In this document: in pieces, positions 1-8,224 of the stretch | Layout of the letters: each line of letters opens with the position of its first letter | Position numbering within the stretch: position 1 is the first letter of the stretch | From: DATBGZ01 sp036557785 | GTDB taxonomy: Bacteria; Actinomycetota; Actinomycetes; Mycobacteriales; Micromonosporaceae | DNA: 64,000 bases | Direction of reading: 5' to 3' | Assembly: GCA_036557785.1 (NCBI GenBank) | Contig: DATBGZ010000038.1 | Coordinates: 1-64,000 of the forward strand | Position numbers and translations under genes: made by a program | The notes under the pieces: model-generated | The model's input: only the letters and a program-made list of their open reading frames with translations | Told to the model about the DNA's origin: nothing | The model's database searches: none

Positions 1-341
1 CATTCAACGAATCATTGAGGCGGTAGCCGCAACGACAACGGATGCAACATCGTGACACTGGACGCAACCAGAACAGCGGATCCCTTACGCCACGGCGTGT
101 CGCGCCAACCGCGCGCCGAATACAGGCAAGCTCGCGGAAACCCAATCCCTTACAGCACACCGTTCCCCGAACATGCCGAATGATGCATCGAACGCAACAT
201 CGCTCATTTTCATCCACATCTTGTGCGTATGCCTCAGATCATGGAAATGCATGCCTTCAACGATCGGTGGGATGCCGTTGTCGGGGTCGACCGCTGCCGA
301 CCACGCGCGGCGGGCGAAGTTGGACCGCCGGCACGGCCGGC

Positions 342-815
342 ATGTGGTCGACTACGGGCCATGGCTCCGTTGCGACGTTGACCGAGCGCCAGCTGGAGGT
401 GCTGCGATGGGTCGATGAGGGCTGCCCGTCGCGGGAGTGGCCGGACCAGACGCACAAGCTGACCGCGCGGGCGATGTCGCACCGCAGCCTGCTCGTCATC
501 GGCCGCAAACAGAAGGCGTGGACGGCGACGATCAGCGAGGTGGGCCGCTACTTCCTCGACCACGGGCACGCTCCGCCCGGATCCGCCTCTGAGCCCGAAC
601 TGGCTGCGCGGCCACGGCGCGGACGCCAGCCCCAACCGCCGAGACCGAGGATCAACCTGCCCGGGCAGCGGGCGGTATCCGACGAACCCCGCCTCGATGC
701 TACCGCGAGAGCGATGCGGCAGGCCCCGACCGTGCCGGCCGGTGTCGTGCGCACGACGCGAGAGATCAGGGAGCCGTACATGCGCTACAAGGTCGTGGTG
801 ACCCGGGTGCAGGTC
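342..815 (+). pseudogene. Remnant of an actinobacterial accessory-element protein
   Basis: One frame carries a stretch that begins LTERQLEVLRWVDEGCP, continues with an HK-A-AL/M-S-RGL-like segment and ends near RYKVVVTRVQV. From memory this is the layout of a small protein of unknown function that recurs in actinomycete accessory and integrative elements. ATG at 342 or TTG at 378 could start it. Downstream of about 815 the frame runs into proline/arginine-rich translation typical of non-coding high-GC DNA, and it collides tail to tail with the small gene on the other strand, so the 3' end is probably lost. Function unknown. Treat as a decayed gene. Confidence 0.4.
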
Positions 816-969
816 CATGGGCGAGGATCAGCTGCCGGATGCGTGCCTCGACGTCGGCGGGCAGGGGTGGCGCTGACTCGACCGCGAGGCGGAACCGCTC
901 CTCGACCGCGGCAGCCGCGGCGCGCCTGCGTGCCCCCCGTACGGCGTCGCGGTCCTGATCGCGGGTCAC
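766..969 (-). CDS. Small accessory-element protein of unknown function (possibly truncated)
   Basis: A 67-residue frame. Its first ~45 residues (basic start, then VEERFRLAVESAPPLPADVE and IRQLIL) look like the small helical proteins found in actinomycete accessory elements as the second gene of a pair. It starts with an ATGA-type overlap on the stop of the frameshifted gene upstream, the usual arrangement for this pair. The last ~18 residues (PGSPRPCSACTAP) look like read-through after a lost natural end. No function can be assigned. Confidence 0.4.
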   Translation of the reverse strand: MTRDQDRDAVRGARRRAAAAAVEERFRLAVESAPPLPADVEARIRQLILAHGPAPGSPRPCSACTAP

Positions 970-1239
970 GTCGCGTCCTGCTGCGCGGACTTCGCCGTGC
1001 TGCGGGCGATGTTCGACCTGTAGGCGAGCCTCGCATAGTAGGCCTTGCGCAGTTGCTCGGCGAGGGCCATGAGCTCAGCCTCGGGAGGCGCCCAACAGCT
1101 CGCGCGCCAAGCGGACGAATCGACCCCGCAGCGCCGCGCGGGCGGTTGCCGTGCGTGCGGAGCGCTCGGCGGTGGCCGCCCACGACTCCGCGGCGGCGAC
1201 ACGGGAGTGCAGCGAGCACTGCGCGGGCGTCAACGTCAT
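966..1239 (-). pseudogene. Frameshifted small accessory-element gene
   Basis: An ATG at 1239 follows a strong AGGAGG site and opens MTLTPAQCSLHSRVAAAESW. This resembles a family of ~90-residue actinobacterial proteins that begin MTLTPEQR and end in a helix of the type RKAYFTRLALRSSQARR. The expected second half (EAELMALAEQLRKAYYARLA) is present but in another frame, joined near 1080-1095. The span of 274 nt is not a multiple of three, so a single-base indel splits the gene. Read with the partner at 766-969 and the facing remnant at 342, it marks a degraded mobile-element neighbourhood. Confidence 0.5.
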
Positions 1240-1516
1240 CGAGTCCTCCTGTGCGTCAATCCTGGCGGCCGCGACCTGCACAGATACCGACGACGGTGGG
1301 CGCTGCTGACGTCGAAGCCTCGGACACACCGGTCGACCTACTGATTGACCCCGCCTGACCGCGGCCGCACCACTTCATGCCACCACCAGCGCGGCGAAGG
1401 AATGAACGGCAACCGGGTCCCGCCACAGGCCCCGCGTCGCCACGACCGTCCACATCTGACGGTGAAGAACGGCCCACCCACAACCGAACCGCAGCGCGTT
1501 CCCCGGCGCCGACGAT

Positions 1517-1857
1517 TGTGCGCCGAACGGGATCGGCGTCAAGACCAAGCCGCTACCGCGGTCGACCTCCGGTCGAGCCTTGACCCCGACCCCTTACCGA
1601 CGCTTGCCCGCATCCACACCAGGAACCGGCAGAAAACAGTCACAACCAGTCCGGCCAGCGCACTTGACACGGCCCCGCTCCTTCAGGAATGAAAGCAGCG
1701 GGGCCGTCAACCCCTTCGGCCAGACGGTTTGTGGAGGTTTGGGGGCTGGCCCCGGCCGGGTGCAGGCACGCGCCATTGAGGGGCCCCGGGTCAAGGCTCG
1801 GCCGGAGGCCGACCGCGTGGCGGCTTGGTCTTGACGCTGGTCCCGTGCGGCGCACAC
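1517..1857. repeat. Unit bounded by ~70 bp imperfect inverted repeats
   Basis: The left arm (about 1517-1587) and the reverse complement of the right arm (about 1787-1857) match at roughly 60 of 70 positions by eye, including the shared block GCGTCAAGACCAAGCCGC. The arms enclose ~200 bp with no recognisable gene and a perfect internal hairpin (1669-1707). This could be a small non-autonomous element (MITE-like) or a relic of inverted duplication. No flanking target duplication was evident by eye. Confidence 0.55.
1669..1707. terminator. Strong hairpin, terminator-like
   Basis: ACGGCCCCGCT (1669-1679) pairs perfectly with AGCGGGGCCGT (1697-1707) across a 17-nt loop. No T-run follows, which is common for actinomycete terminators. 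It lies inside the larger inverted-repeat unit, so it may be a structural part of that unit rather than the terminator of a gene. Confidence 0.45.
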
Positions 1858-2158
1858 TGGTGGCGGCCGGGGGTTGAGAGTTGTGGGTTGGCCGTGTTCT
1901 TCATCGTCCAGAATGGACGGTGGTGGGCGGTGGGCGAGTCGGCTCCGTGACGCCTGGAGTCATAGCGCTCGATGCCGTTGAGTTCGCATCAGGTAGGCAC
2001 GGCGGGGCGCTGCTGGTCCGCGACTCCCGTTTGGTGCGGACAGGGCACCAGATGATGGCCCGGCATCACGGGCGCGCGAACGCCGAGGCGGCGGCGTCCT
2101 TACCGGCAGGGGATGCTGTGCGCGGGCGCGCAAGGGGGCGTTCGGGACGATGCGAAGG
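1858..2158. other. No gene recognised
   Basis: About 300 bp between the inverted-repeat unit and the methyltransferase stop codon. Frames here give only arginine/alanine-rich translations without family resemblance, and I see no RNA gene. Confidence 0.4.
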
Positions 2159-2995
2159 TCAGCGGACGGCGGTGATGAGCCACGCGGCGGATCTGTAGTG
2201 GACGCTGGTGCCGTCGTAATGCGCGGCGATGTTGCCGAGCAGGTCGTCAAGGGCGCGCTGGCGGGTCTGCTCGTCGAGGTCGGTGAGCTGCCAGGCCATC
2301 AGGCTGGACACGAAGCCGTGCGCCTCGTCGATGTCGCGGCCGAAGGACATCGGCTCCCGTACGTCCTCGAACTCGACGTCGGCGAAGCCGGCCTGGCTGA
2401 GCAGGCCGCGCACCCGGTCCGGGTCGGCCAGGGCGAACGGGCTCGGTGCGTCGCTCGGTGTCGGCAGTTCCGGGCCCGCCGCCAGGATGCGCCGGAACGT
2501 GTCGATCCACTCGTTGTCCACGATGGACTGCCAGACGAGTTGGACCAGCCGGCCGCCCGGGCGTAGCGCGGAACAGATGTTGGCAAACGCCGCGACCGGA
2601 TCGGCGAAGAACATCGTGCCCGTACGGCTGATCGCCACATCGAAAGTAGCCGAGTCGAACGGGTACACCTGCGCATCGCCGTGGATGAGTGACACGTTGC
2701 CCAAACCTGCCTCCGCCGCACGACGCGAGGCGACGGCCAGCATCGGCGATGACAGGTCGATGCCGGCGACGTGACCCGACGTCGCTTGCTGGGCGGCGTC
2801 GCACGTGGTCTGCCCGCTACCGCAGCCGATGTCGAGCACGCGGTCTGTGGGCGAGATCGCGGTCGCGTCGAGCAGCCGTGCATGGTGCGCGGCGACAGAG
2901 TCGTCGAAGAGCATCTGGTGCGCGGCCCAGAACGTTCCGTCAGGCCCGTCCCAGTCCCGCGCAGCATTCACGTTGGCCACGTCGACGCGCTCCAT
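2159..2995 (-). CDS. Class I SAM-dependent methyltransferase
   Basis: A 278-residue cytosolic methyltransferase. Motif I VLDIGCGSGQT lies at about residues 53-63, followed by the acidic strand ending GIDLSSPM and a later FDVAISRTG region, the ordinary Rossmann-type arrangement of the UbiE/Methyltransf_25 group. The ATG at 2995 is preferred because GGAGG sits 9 nt before it; an earlier ATG (3004) directly abuts the GGAGG. The gene is divergent from a PadR regulator, with a perfect inverted repeat in the 60-bp gap, so it is very probably the PadR target. PadR/methyltransferase pairs often serve detoxification. The substrate cannot be read from sequence. Confidence 0.85.
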   Translation of the reverse strand: MERVDVANVNAARDWDGPDGTFWAAHQMLFDDSVAAHHARLLDATAISPTDRVLDIGCGSGQTTCDAAQQATSGHVAGIDLSSPMLAVASRRAAEAGLGNVSLIHGDAQVYPFDSATFDVAISRTGTMFFADPVAAFANICSALRPGGRLVQLVWQSIVDNEWIDTFRRILAAGPELPTPSDAPSPFALADPDRVRGLLSQAGFADVEFEDVREPMSFGRDIDEAHGFVSSLMAWQLTDLDEQTRQRALDDLLGNIAAHYDGTSVHYRSAAWLITAVR

Positions 2996-3015
2996 GCGAA
3001 CCATCCTCCGGTAAG

Positions 3016-3051
3016 CTCCCCTTGGGAGGGCCAAGGTACTCCCAAGGGGAG
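3016..3051. promoter_or_regulatory. Perfect inverted repeat, probable PadR operator
   Basis: CTCCCCTTGGGAG (3016-3028) and its exact reverse complement CTCCCAAGGGGAG (3039-3051) are separated by 10 nt in the gap between the divergent methyltransferase and PadR genes. Each arm is itself a small dyad (CTCCC/GGGAG). The right arm supplies the GGGGAGG ribosome-binding site of the PadR gene, so a bound repressor would cover its own translation start and both promoters. Confidence 0.65.
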
Positions 3052-3055
3052 GAAG

Positions 3056-3733
3056 ATGTCAACCGCACGATCGATGACCACCACCTCGTACGCGATTCTG
3101 GGCCTGCTGGCGATCAGGCCGTGGACAACGTACGAACTCGTCGCCCAGGTCGATCGCAGCCTGCGCCGGATCTGGCCGCGAGCCCAGAGCAAGCTCTACG
3201 AAGAGCCCCGGAAGCTGGTCGAGCTCGGCTACGCGCGCGCCGGCCAGGAGCACGAGGGCCGGCGACCCCGCACCCGATACACCATCACCGCGGCCGGGCG
3301 GCGGGCGTTGAAGGCCTGGCTTGCCGAGCCGGGCGCTGGTCCGGTGATGGAGTTCGAGCAGCTCGTCAAGATTCACTTTGCCGATAGCGGCACCAAGCAG
3401 GACATTCTGTCCAACCTCGCCGCGACCATCGACTGGGCGTACCAGCAGAACATCGAGAACCTTGCCGCCGCCCGGGGGCTGCTCGCCGGTGAGAGCCCGT
3501 TCCCGCAGCGGGGTGCGGTCAACCAACTCGGTGGCCGGTTCCTCACCAGTTACTACGCGCTGGTCGCCGAATGGGCCCAATGGGCGATCAGCGTGGTGCA
3601 GACCTGGCCGGACGACCCGACCGAGGCCGAAGCCGATCCGCAGGTCATCCGCGAGATCGTCCGCGACGCCGAGGCCCTGGGCCGACGTACGGAACCGTCC
3701 GGCGAGCAAGCAGACCAGTGGGAGCGGGCTTGA
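3056..3733 (+). CDS. PadR family transcriptional regulator
   Basis: 225 residues. The N-terminal winged helix has the PadR hallmarks: TSYAILGLLAIRPWTTYEL, then W-PRAQSKLYEEPRKLVELGY, then the wing GRRPRTRYTITAAGRRAL. It is followed by a helical C-terminal dimerisation region with WAQWA. ATG at 3056 follows GGGGAGGAAG. PadR proteins are usually ligand-released repressors. The divergent methyltransferase and the perfect repeat between the two starts point to autoregulation and control of that gene. Confidence 0.9.
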   Translation: MSTARSMTTTSYAILGLLAIRPWTTYELVAQVDRSLRRIWPRAQSKLYEEPRKLVELGYARAGQEHEGRRPRTRYTITAAGRRALKAWLAEPGAGPVMEFEQLVKIHFADSGTKQDILSNLAATIDWAYQQNIENLAAARGLLAGESPFPQRGAVNQLGGRFLTSYYALVAEWAQWAISVVQTWPDDPTEAEADPQVIREIVRDAEALGRRTEPSGEQADQWERA

Positions 3734-3837
3734 CGTCCTCGGGCCGCACCAACGAATGGATCAGCGGCGCTCGTCACCCAAGTCCCTGGCTTCGACGGCG
3801 GATCTGGCTCGTCCGAGCTATGCCCCTGCTCGAAGGC

Positions 3838-4602
3838 CTACGCTTCGGAACCCCGACTGAACCCTCCAGGGAATTCGTCGTCGCCGATGGGATCGGCATG
3901 GTCGCCGACCTCGGCCCGAGTTGTCCATGCTTGTGGGGCCGGGCCGAACGCGCGTCGCCCTGAGGCGATGACGGTCCGGGCGAGGATCGCGTTGGCGCCG
4001 CCACCGATGATCGCCCCAATACCGAACGGTGCCACCCGGCCGAGAACAATGATCCCCTGCTTCGTCCCGTACTTGGTGATGAAGTTCCTCCCGAGAATTC
4101 CGTTGATCTTTCTCAATGTCTCTGGGGGGATCCTTTTCAGCAACTGTCTCGCCCAGTGCTGTCCTGTCCGTTCACTCATCTTGCGGATCGTCGCACCGCC
4201 GGAACCGCCCAGCATCACACCCATCACCAGGGTTCGACGTCGCTCAAGGTCTTCGATCTTCACGTCGTAGATCTCAGCCAGCGCGAGCGCGTGCAACGCG
4301 GAGAGTTCGAGCGACGAGAGCACTTCGCCGCCGGTGAGCGCAAGTGCCACGCCGGTCCCGACTCCGGGTGCTGCCGCCGTCGCACCCACAGCGGCTCCCT
4401 GCCCGGTGAGCGCGGCCAGGTACAAGCGCTCCAGACGCCGGATGACCTCAGCCGGGGTTGCATCCGGGCGACTCCTTCGGACGCGAGCGATCTGCTTCTC
4501 GACCATCCGCCCCTGGGCGGCGATAGCGGAGTCCACCATGCTGAGCAGACGTCCAACAGGACCGTCCTCGGAGCCTTCGTCCCCGATGGCCGCAGCGGAC
4601 AT
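3838..4602 (-). CDS. Conserved actinobacterial hypothetical protein
   Basis: 254 residues. It resembles a widespread but uncharacterised actinobacterial family: an N-terminal helix with R-R-PDATPAEVIRRLERLYL, a glycine/alanine-rich hydrophobic stretch (AAVGATAAAPGVGTGVALALTGGE), then TGQHWARQLLKRIP and the signature TKYGTKQGIIVLGRVAPFGIGA. The hydrophobic parts suggest membrane association. ATG at 4602 is chosen because a GGGAGGG site lies just ahead; the frame could extend to 4782 but that part is low-complexity. Function unknown. Confidence 0.7.
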   Translation of the reverse strand: MSAAAIGDEGSEDGPVGRLLSMVDSAIAAQGRMVEKQIARVRRSRPDATPAEVIRRLERLYLAALTGQGAAVGATAAAPGVGTGVALALTGGEVLSSLELSALHALALAEIYDVKIEDLERRRTLVMGVMLGGSGGATIRKMSERTGQHWARQLLKRIPPETLRKINGILGRNFITKYGTKQGIIVLGRVAPFGIGAIIGGGANAILARTVIASGRRAFGPAPQAWTTRAEVGDHADPIGDDEFPGGFSRGSEA

Positions 4603-4853
4603 GCACCCTCCCATGCCGGTCGATAGACGCGTCAGCATAGACCGGCAGCCAAGGCGGCCTTCAAGCGACACACCTGCGATCATTGCCGCCCGTATTCGGC
4701 CGGCGGATGCACAGCCCTCGGTCGTCCCCGAACCGAAGCGATGACCGCGACCCGTGGTTCTGTCCATCTTGTGCCGCGACACATCGCCGAGTTTGCCTCC
4801 GTGAGTAACTAACCCAGTGGTGGCGTCAGGCTCGCAAACCCTATGGTCATTTC

Positions 4854-5189
4854 GTGTACAGCTTCATCAAGACGGTGACCTTCGACTGCGCCGACGCGCT
4901 TGTGACGGCCCGATTCTGGGCGGCGGCGCTCGGCTCGAACGTCGACGAGGAGTCCACGGCCGACAAGGCTTACGTCGAAGCGGCTGGCTGGGGCGGCCCG
5001 AACATGTGGTTCAACCGGGTTCCGGAGCCGAAGACAGCGAAGAACCGGCTTCACCTCGATCTTCGGGCGCCCGGCCCGCTCGCCGACGAGGTCGCCCGCC
5101 TCACGAAGCTGGGCGCGACCGTTCTGCGAACCGGGGAGCACCTCATCGTCATGGCCGACCCTGACGGCAACGAGTTCTGTGTCGAGTAA
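4854..5189 (+). CDS. VOC (glyoxalase-like) family protein
   Basis: 111 residues from GTG: YSFIKTVTFDCADALVTARFWAAAL at the start and a closing VMADPDGNEFCVE strand, the pattern of the single-domain glyoxalase_6/VOC family common in actinobacteria. Usual VOC roles are metal-dependent lyase, dioxygenase or resistance protein, none of which can be chosen here. It stands alone between unrelated genes. Confidence 0.8.
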   Translation: MYSFIKTVTFDCADALVTARFWAAALGSNVDEESTADKAYVEAAGWGGPNMWFNRVPEPKTAKNRLHLDLRAPGPLADEVARLTKLGATVLRTGEHLIVMADPDGNEFCVE

Positions 5190-5262
5190 CGCCACAGCCT
5201 AGCTGTCAGCCAGCCACGCTACGGCGGACGCGACGCAGGTCTGAATGATGGCAAGAGTACGT

Positions 5263-5814
5263 CTATCCGATCGCCGCCTTCATGATCCAGGAGGTGACAC
5301 GAGGATGGCCCGGAAGTTCTCCGCGCCCGGTGGACCACAGGAGCACCTGGACCGGATCACCCGTCGGAGCGTCGGGGAAGAGCCGGGCAAGCACGGCACT
5401 GCGGAGAAGCTCGGGAGGATGCCAGGCGACCCCGAGACCTTCGGTGATGTCATGGGTGTGCATGAGTGTCTCGGTCACGCCCAGGGCCGCGAAGCCGCTT
5501 CGGTCGGTTGGTCCCCAGTGCCAGGCCCGGGCCGTGGGCTCAGATGCGGCCAACGCGTTGGTCAGCAGGCAGTCACAGCCGGCGACGATACGCAGCAGGT
5601 CCCGCGGTGACGCGTCCTCGCGGACGGCGAGATCGAACGGTAGGTAGGCGCTGTCCGGTTGGGCAGAGACCTGGCCGGCATACGCCAGTAGGTCATGTGC
5701 GACGTGGGCGGCAGTCGTCCAGCAGCTCCAGTCCAGCGTTCCCGCCGCGACGTGCCAGTATGCGGACTCTTGCGGCGTGAGCACTCGTACCATCTCCGCC
5801 ACGGCCTGCTCCAC
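5263..5814 (-). CDS. Mycothiol-type maleylpyruvate isomerase/DinB fold protein
   Basis: 183 residues. A helical-bundle protein with WSCWTTAAHVAHDLLAYAGQ near the start and GVTETLMHTHDITEGLGVAW in the middle. The spaced His residues (AAHVAHD and THD) match the metal site of the TIGR03083/mycothiol-dependent maleylpyruvate isomerase superfamily. The start is uncertain: GTG 5814 has no clear ribosome-binding site and ATG 5790 would lose only a few residues. Substrate unknown. Confidence 0.75.
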   Translation of the reverse strand: MEQAVAEMVRVLTPQESAYWHVAAGTLDWSCWTTAAHVAHDLLAYAGQVSAQPDSAYLPFDLAVREDASPRDLLRIVAGCDCLLTNALAASEPTARAWHWGPTDRSGFAALGVTETLMHTHDITEGLGVAWHPPELLRSAVLARLFPDAPTGDPVQVLLWSTGRGELPGHPRVTSWIMKAAIG

Positions 5815-6310
5815 GTCGTGGCCCGCCCATCCGAGGCATACGGAGCAGCTTTCCAGGTTTCTGCGTCACCGCGCCGTCCACACGATAGCCGCCCATGAAG
5901 TCGGATAAAACGAGCAAAAGGGGGGCCTCGGAGCCGCTCAGTGCGTCGTGTCCGTCCTATTGAGGAACCCCAGCGATGAGGACCGTACGGGTCAGGTGCC
6001 CGAGCCCTCGCCGTACGCCTGGGAACACGCAGGTGGGGGTCTCGTCCCGGTCGGCAGCGTTCGGCAACCGCTATCGGTCAAAGAGGACTGGGGCTGGCCG
6101 AGGCACTGATGATCATGCTCGGCTGCACGAGGTCAGGGTCCCGGCAGGCGGTCGAGGTCTCCCGCGGCGGCACCGGCGGGCAGGTCCGGACGATCTTGAG
6201 CGGAGGTGGCTTCCGCCTCAAGGAACATGGGGGGACAGGACCGGCGGCCGCTGGGATGATGTCGGGATCGAGGACGACGCCGTCGTCACTCGCGGCGCTG
6301 GGGAGGCAGG
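5815..6310. other. Intergenic stretch, no gene recognised
   Basis: About 495 bp. No frame shows family resemblance and I see no tRNA or strong symmetric operator. It must contain the promoter of the 6311 operon; the last bases are its GGGGAGGCAGG ribosome-binding site. Confidence 0.4.
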
Positions 6311-8200
6311 ATGGCCTTTTTTAGATCTTCGCGGCGGACGCGTAGAGCCAGTTCCCCGAGCAGCGCGGGACTGGTGACCGACAAGCAGGCCAGCGTGTTT
6401 CCGGACCCGCTTTCCGTCCCCACCCCCGAGGGATGTGAGGGCTGGGAGGAGATGTACCCGTACTACGTGCTGTTCAGCGAGGACCGCGCGGCGTACGAAC
6501 GCAGCAGGTTCTGGTTCCAGAATCGATATCACTTGATGGACCCGATGAAGCCATTCGATATGGTGACGCCGGAGTTCTGCTATATAGCGATCGCCAACCG
6601 CAACAACCGGATCTTCCAACTGCCGCCGTCGACCGGCGTGGACTTCCGCGTCGTCAACGGCTACGGATACCTGAGCGGGAACCCTGTCACCGACGGGGGC
6701 CAGATCGCGGCGCGGGCCGTGACGTTCGGCGAGCGCGCCGGTCACTACTACGAGAACTGGGCCGAGATCGAGCAGGACTGGTTGGGGCGCGCCAACGCCG
6801 AGATCGCCAAGCTCGAGGCGATGAAGATGCCGGACCTTCCCGAACTCGAGGACATCTCGCTGGTGCGGAACCACCAGGCGCACGGCGCGGGCTACGAGAT
6901 GCACCAGTACTTCAACCGCCTGATGGAGGCCAAGCACCTGGCCTGGCACTTCCACATGGAGATGATCCTCATCGGGTTCGGCGCGTACAACACGTTCTTC
7001 GACTTCTGCCAGCAGAGGTTCCCCGAGATCGGCAAGCAGACCATTGCCAACATGATCAAGGGCCTGGGCGGCACCCCCTTCGACCGGGCGAATGAGGAGC
7101 TCAAGCGTCTTGCGCAGGTGGCGGTCGACCTCAACCTGGACAGCGCGTTCACCAGCGGCGCCCCCGCGAAGGAGGTCTTCGAGCGGCTCGGCGACTCGGA
7201 GGCCGGCCGGCAGTGGCTCACGGAGTACGACAAGAGCAAGTACCCGTGGTTCATGGTCAACACCGGCGACGGGATGTACTCGCACCACCGGGCTTGGATC
7301 GACGACCCTCGAATGATCGTCACCGGCATTCAGGGCTACATCGCACAGCTACGGGCGGGCAAGGACCTGGCGCGACCAACGGAGCAGCGCGCCGAGGGCG
7401 ACCAGGTCGCGCAGGGCTACCGGGACCTGCTCGAGTCGGAGGAGGATCGCAAGGCCTTCGACGCCACGCTCGGCCTGGCCCGGCTGGTCTCCGTACACAT
7501 CGAAGGGCATAAGTTCTATATCGAGCACTGGTGGCACGGTCTGTTCTACAACAAGGTCCGGGACCTGAGCCGGGTGTTCGTCAAGTACGGGTTCTGGGAG
7601 GACCCCGAGGACATCTTCATGCTCCACCAGGCCGAGGTCCTCGAGGCGCTGCTCGACATGCTGCTGGGCTGGGCTGGCGACTGGCCGGCGCGAGGACCGA
7701 AGTACTGGCCACCGAAGATCGCGCGCCGCAAGGAGATCCTGGCCAAGCTCGCGCACTGGACGCCACCCCCGGCGCTGGGTCCGGTGCCGGAGATCGTCCC
7801 CGACCCGGTCCTGTCCATGCTCTGGGGCATCACCGGCGACACGCTGCGTGAATGGGCGAGGCCCGTGAACGCCGACACCAAGCAGTTGAACGGCACCCCG
7901 GCGTCCGCCGGCGTGGTCGAGGGCATCGCCCGGGTGGTGCACGGCGTGGACCAGATGCACACGGTCAAGCAGGGCGAGATCCTGGTCGCGCCGACGACGA
8001 ACCCGAGCTGGACCCCGGTGTTCAGCCGGATCTCGGCCTGCGTCGCCGATGGCGGCGGCATGATGTCGCACGCCGCGATCGTCTGCCGCGAGGCCGGGCT
8101 GCCCGCCATCGTGGGCACCGGCCGGGCCACCCGGGTGATCAAGTCCGGCCAGCGCATCCGGGTGGACGCCAACGCCGGCGTCGTGACGATCCTCGACTGA
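6311..8200 (+). CDS. PEP-synthase-like phosphohistidine subunit (PpsA-like)
   Basis: 629 residues, about 70 kDa. The C-terminal ~100 residues are the swivelling PEP-utilizer domain with the phosphohistidine motif GGGMMSHAAIVCREAGLPAI; the catalytic His follows MMS. The long N-terminal part (from EGWEEMYPYYVLF to YWPPKIARR) is of the type found beside this domain in phenylphosphate synthase subunit 1, described as a 70-kDa protein with the conserved His. Together with the ATP-grasp partner just downstream it should move phosphate from ATP via His to an organic acceptor, giving AMP and Pi. The phosphate acceptor is unknown. First gene of a tight operon; ATG at 6311 has a strong ribosome-binding site. 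Confidence 0.8.
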   Translation: MAFFRSSRRTRRASSPSSAGLVTDKQASVFPDPLSVPTPEGCEGWEEMYPYYVLFSEDRAAYERSRFWFQNRYHLMDPMKPFDMVTPEFCYIAIANRNNRIFQLPPSTGVDFRVVNGYGYLSGNPVTDGGQIAARAVTFGERAGHYYENWAEIEQDWLGRANAEIAKLEAMKMPDLPELEDISLVRNHQAHGAGYEMHQYFNRLMEAKHLAWHFHMEMILIGFGAYNTFFDFCQQRFPEIGKQTIANMIKGLGGTPFDRANEELKRLAQVAVDLNLDSAFTSGAPAKEVFERLGDSEAGRQWLTEYDKSKYPWFMVNTGDGMYSHHRAWIDDPRMIVTGIQGYIAQLRAGKDLARPTEQRAEGDQVAQGYRDLLESEEDRKAFDATLGLARLVSVHIEGHKFYIEHWWHGLFYNKVRDLSRVFVKYGFWEDPEDIFMLHQAEVLEALLDMLLGWAGDWPARGPKYWPPKIARRKEILAKLAHWTPPPALGPVPEIVPDPVLSMLWGITGDTLREWARPVNADTKQLNGTPASAGVVEGIARVVHGVDQMHTVKQGEILVAPTTNPSWTPVFSRISACVADGGGMMSHAAIVCREAGLPAIVGTGRATRVIKSGQRIRVDANAGVVTILD

Positions 8201-8224
8201 TCGGGGCCGAGGAGAGTGACGGAC

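Noticed and set aside
42..1358. 438-codon open frame covering most of the first kilobase
   Set aside because: Only a short inner part resembles a known family; the rest is Arg/Pro/Ala-rich with overlapping better-supported frames on the other strand.
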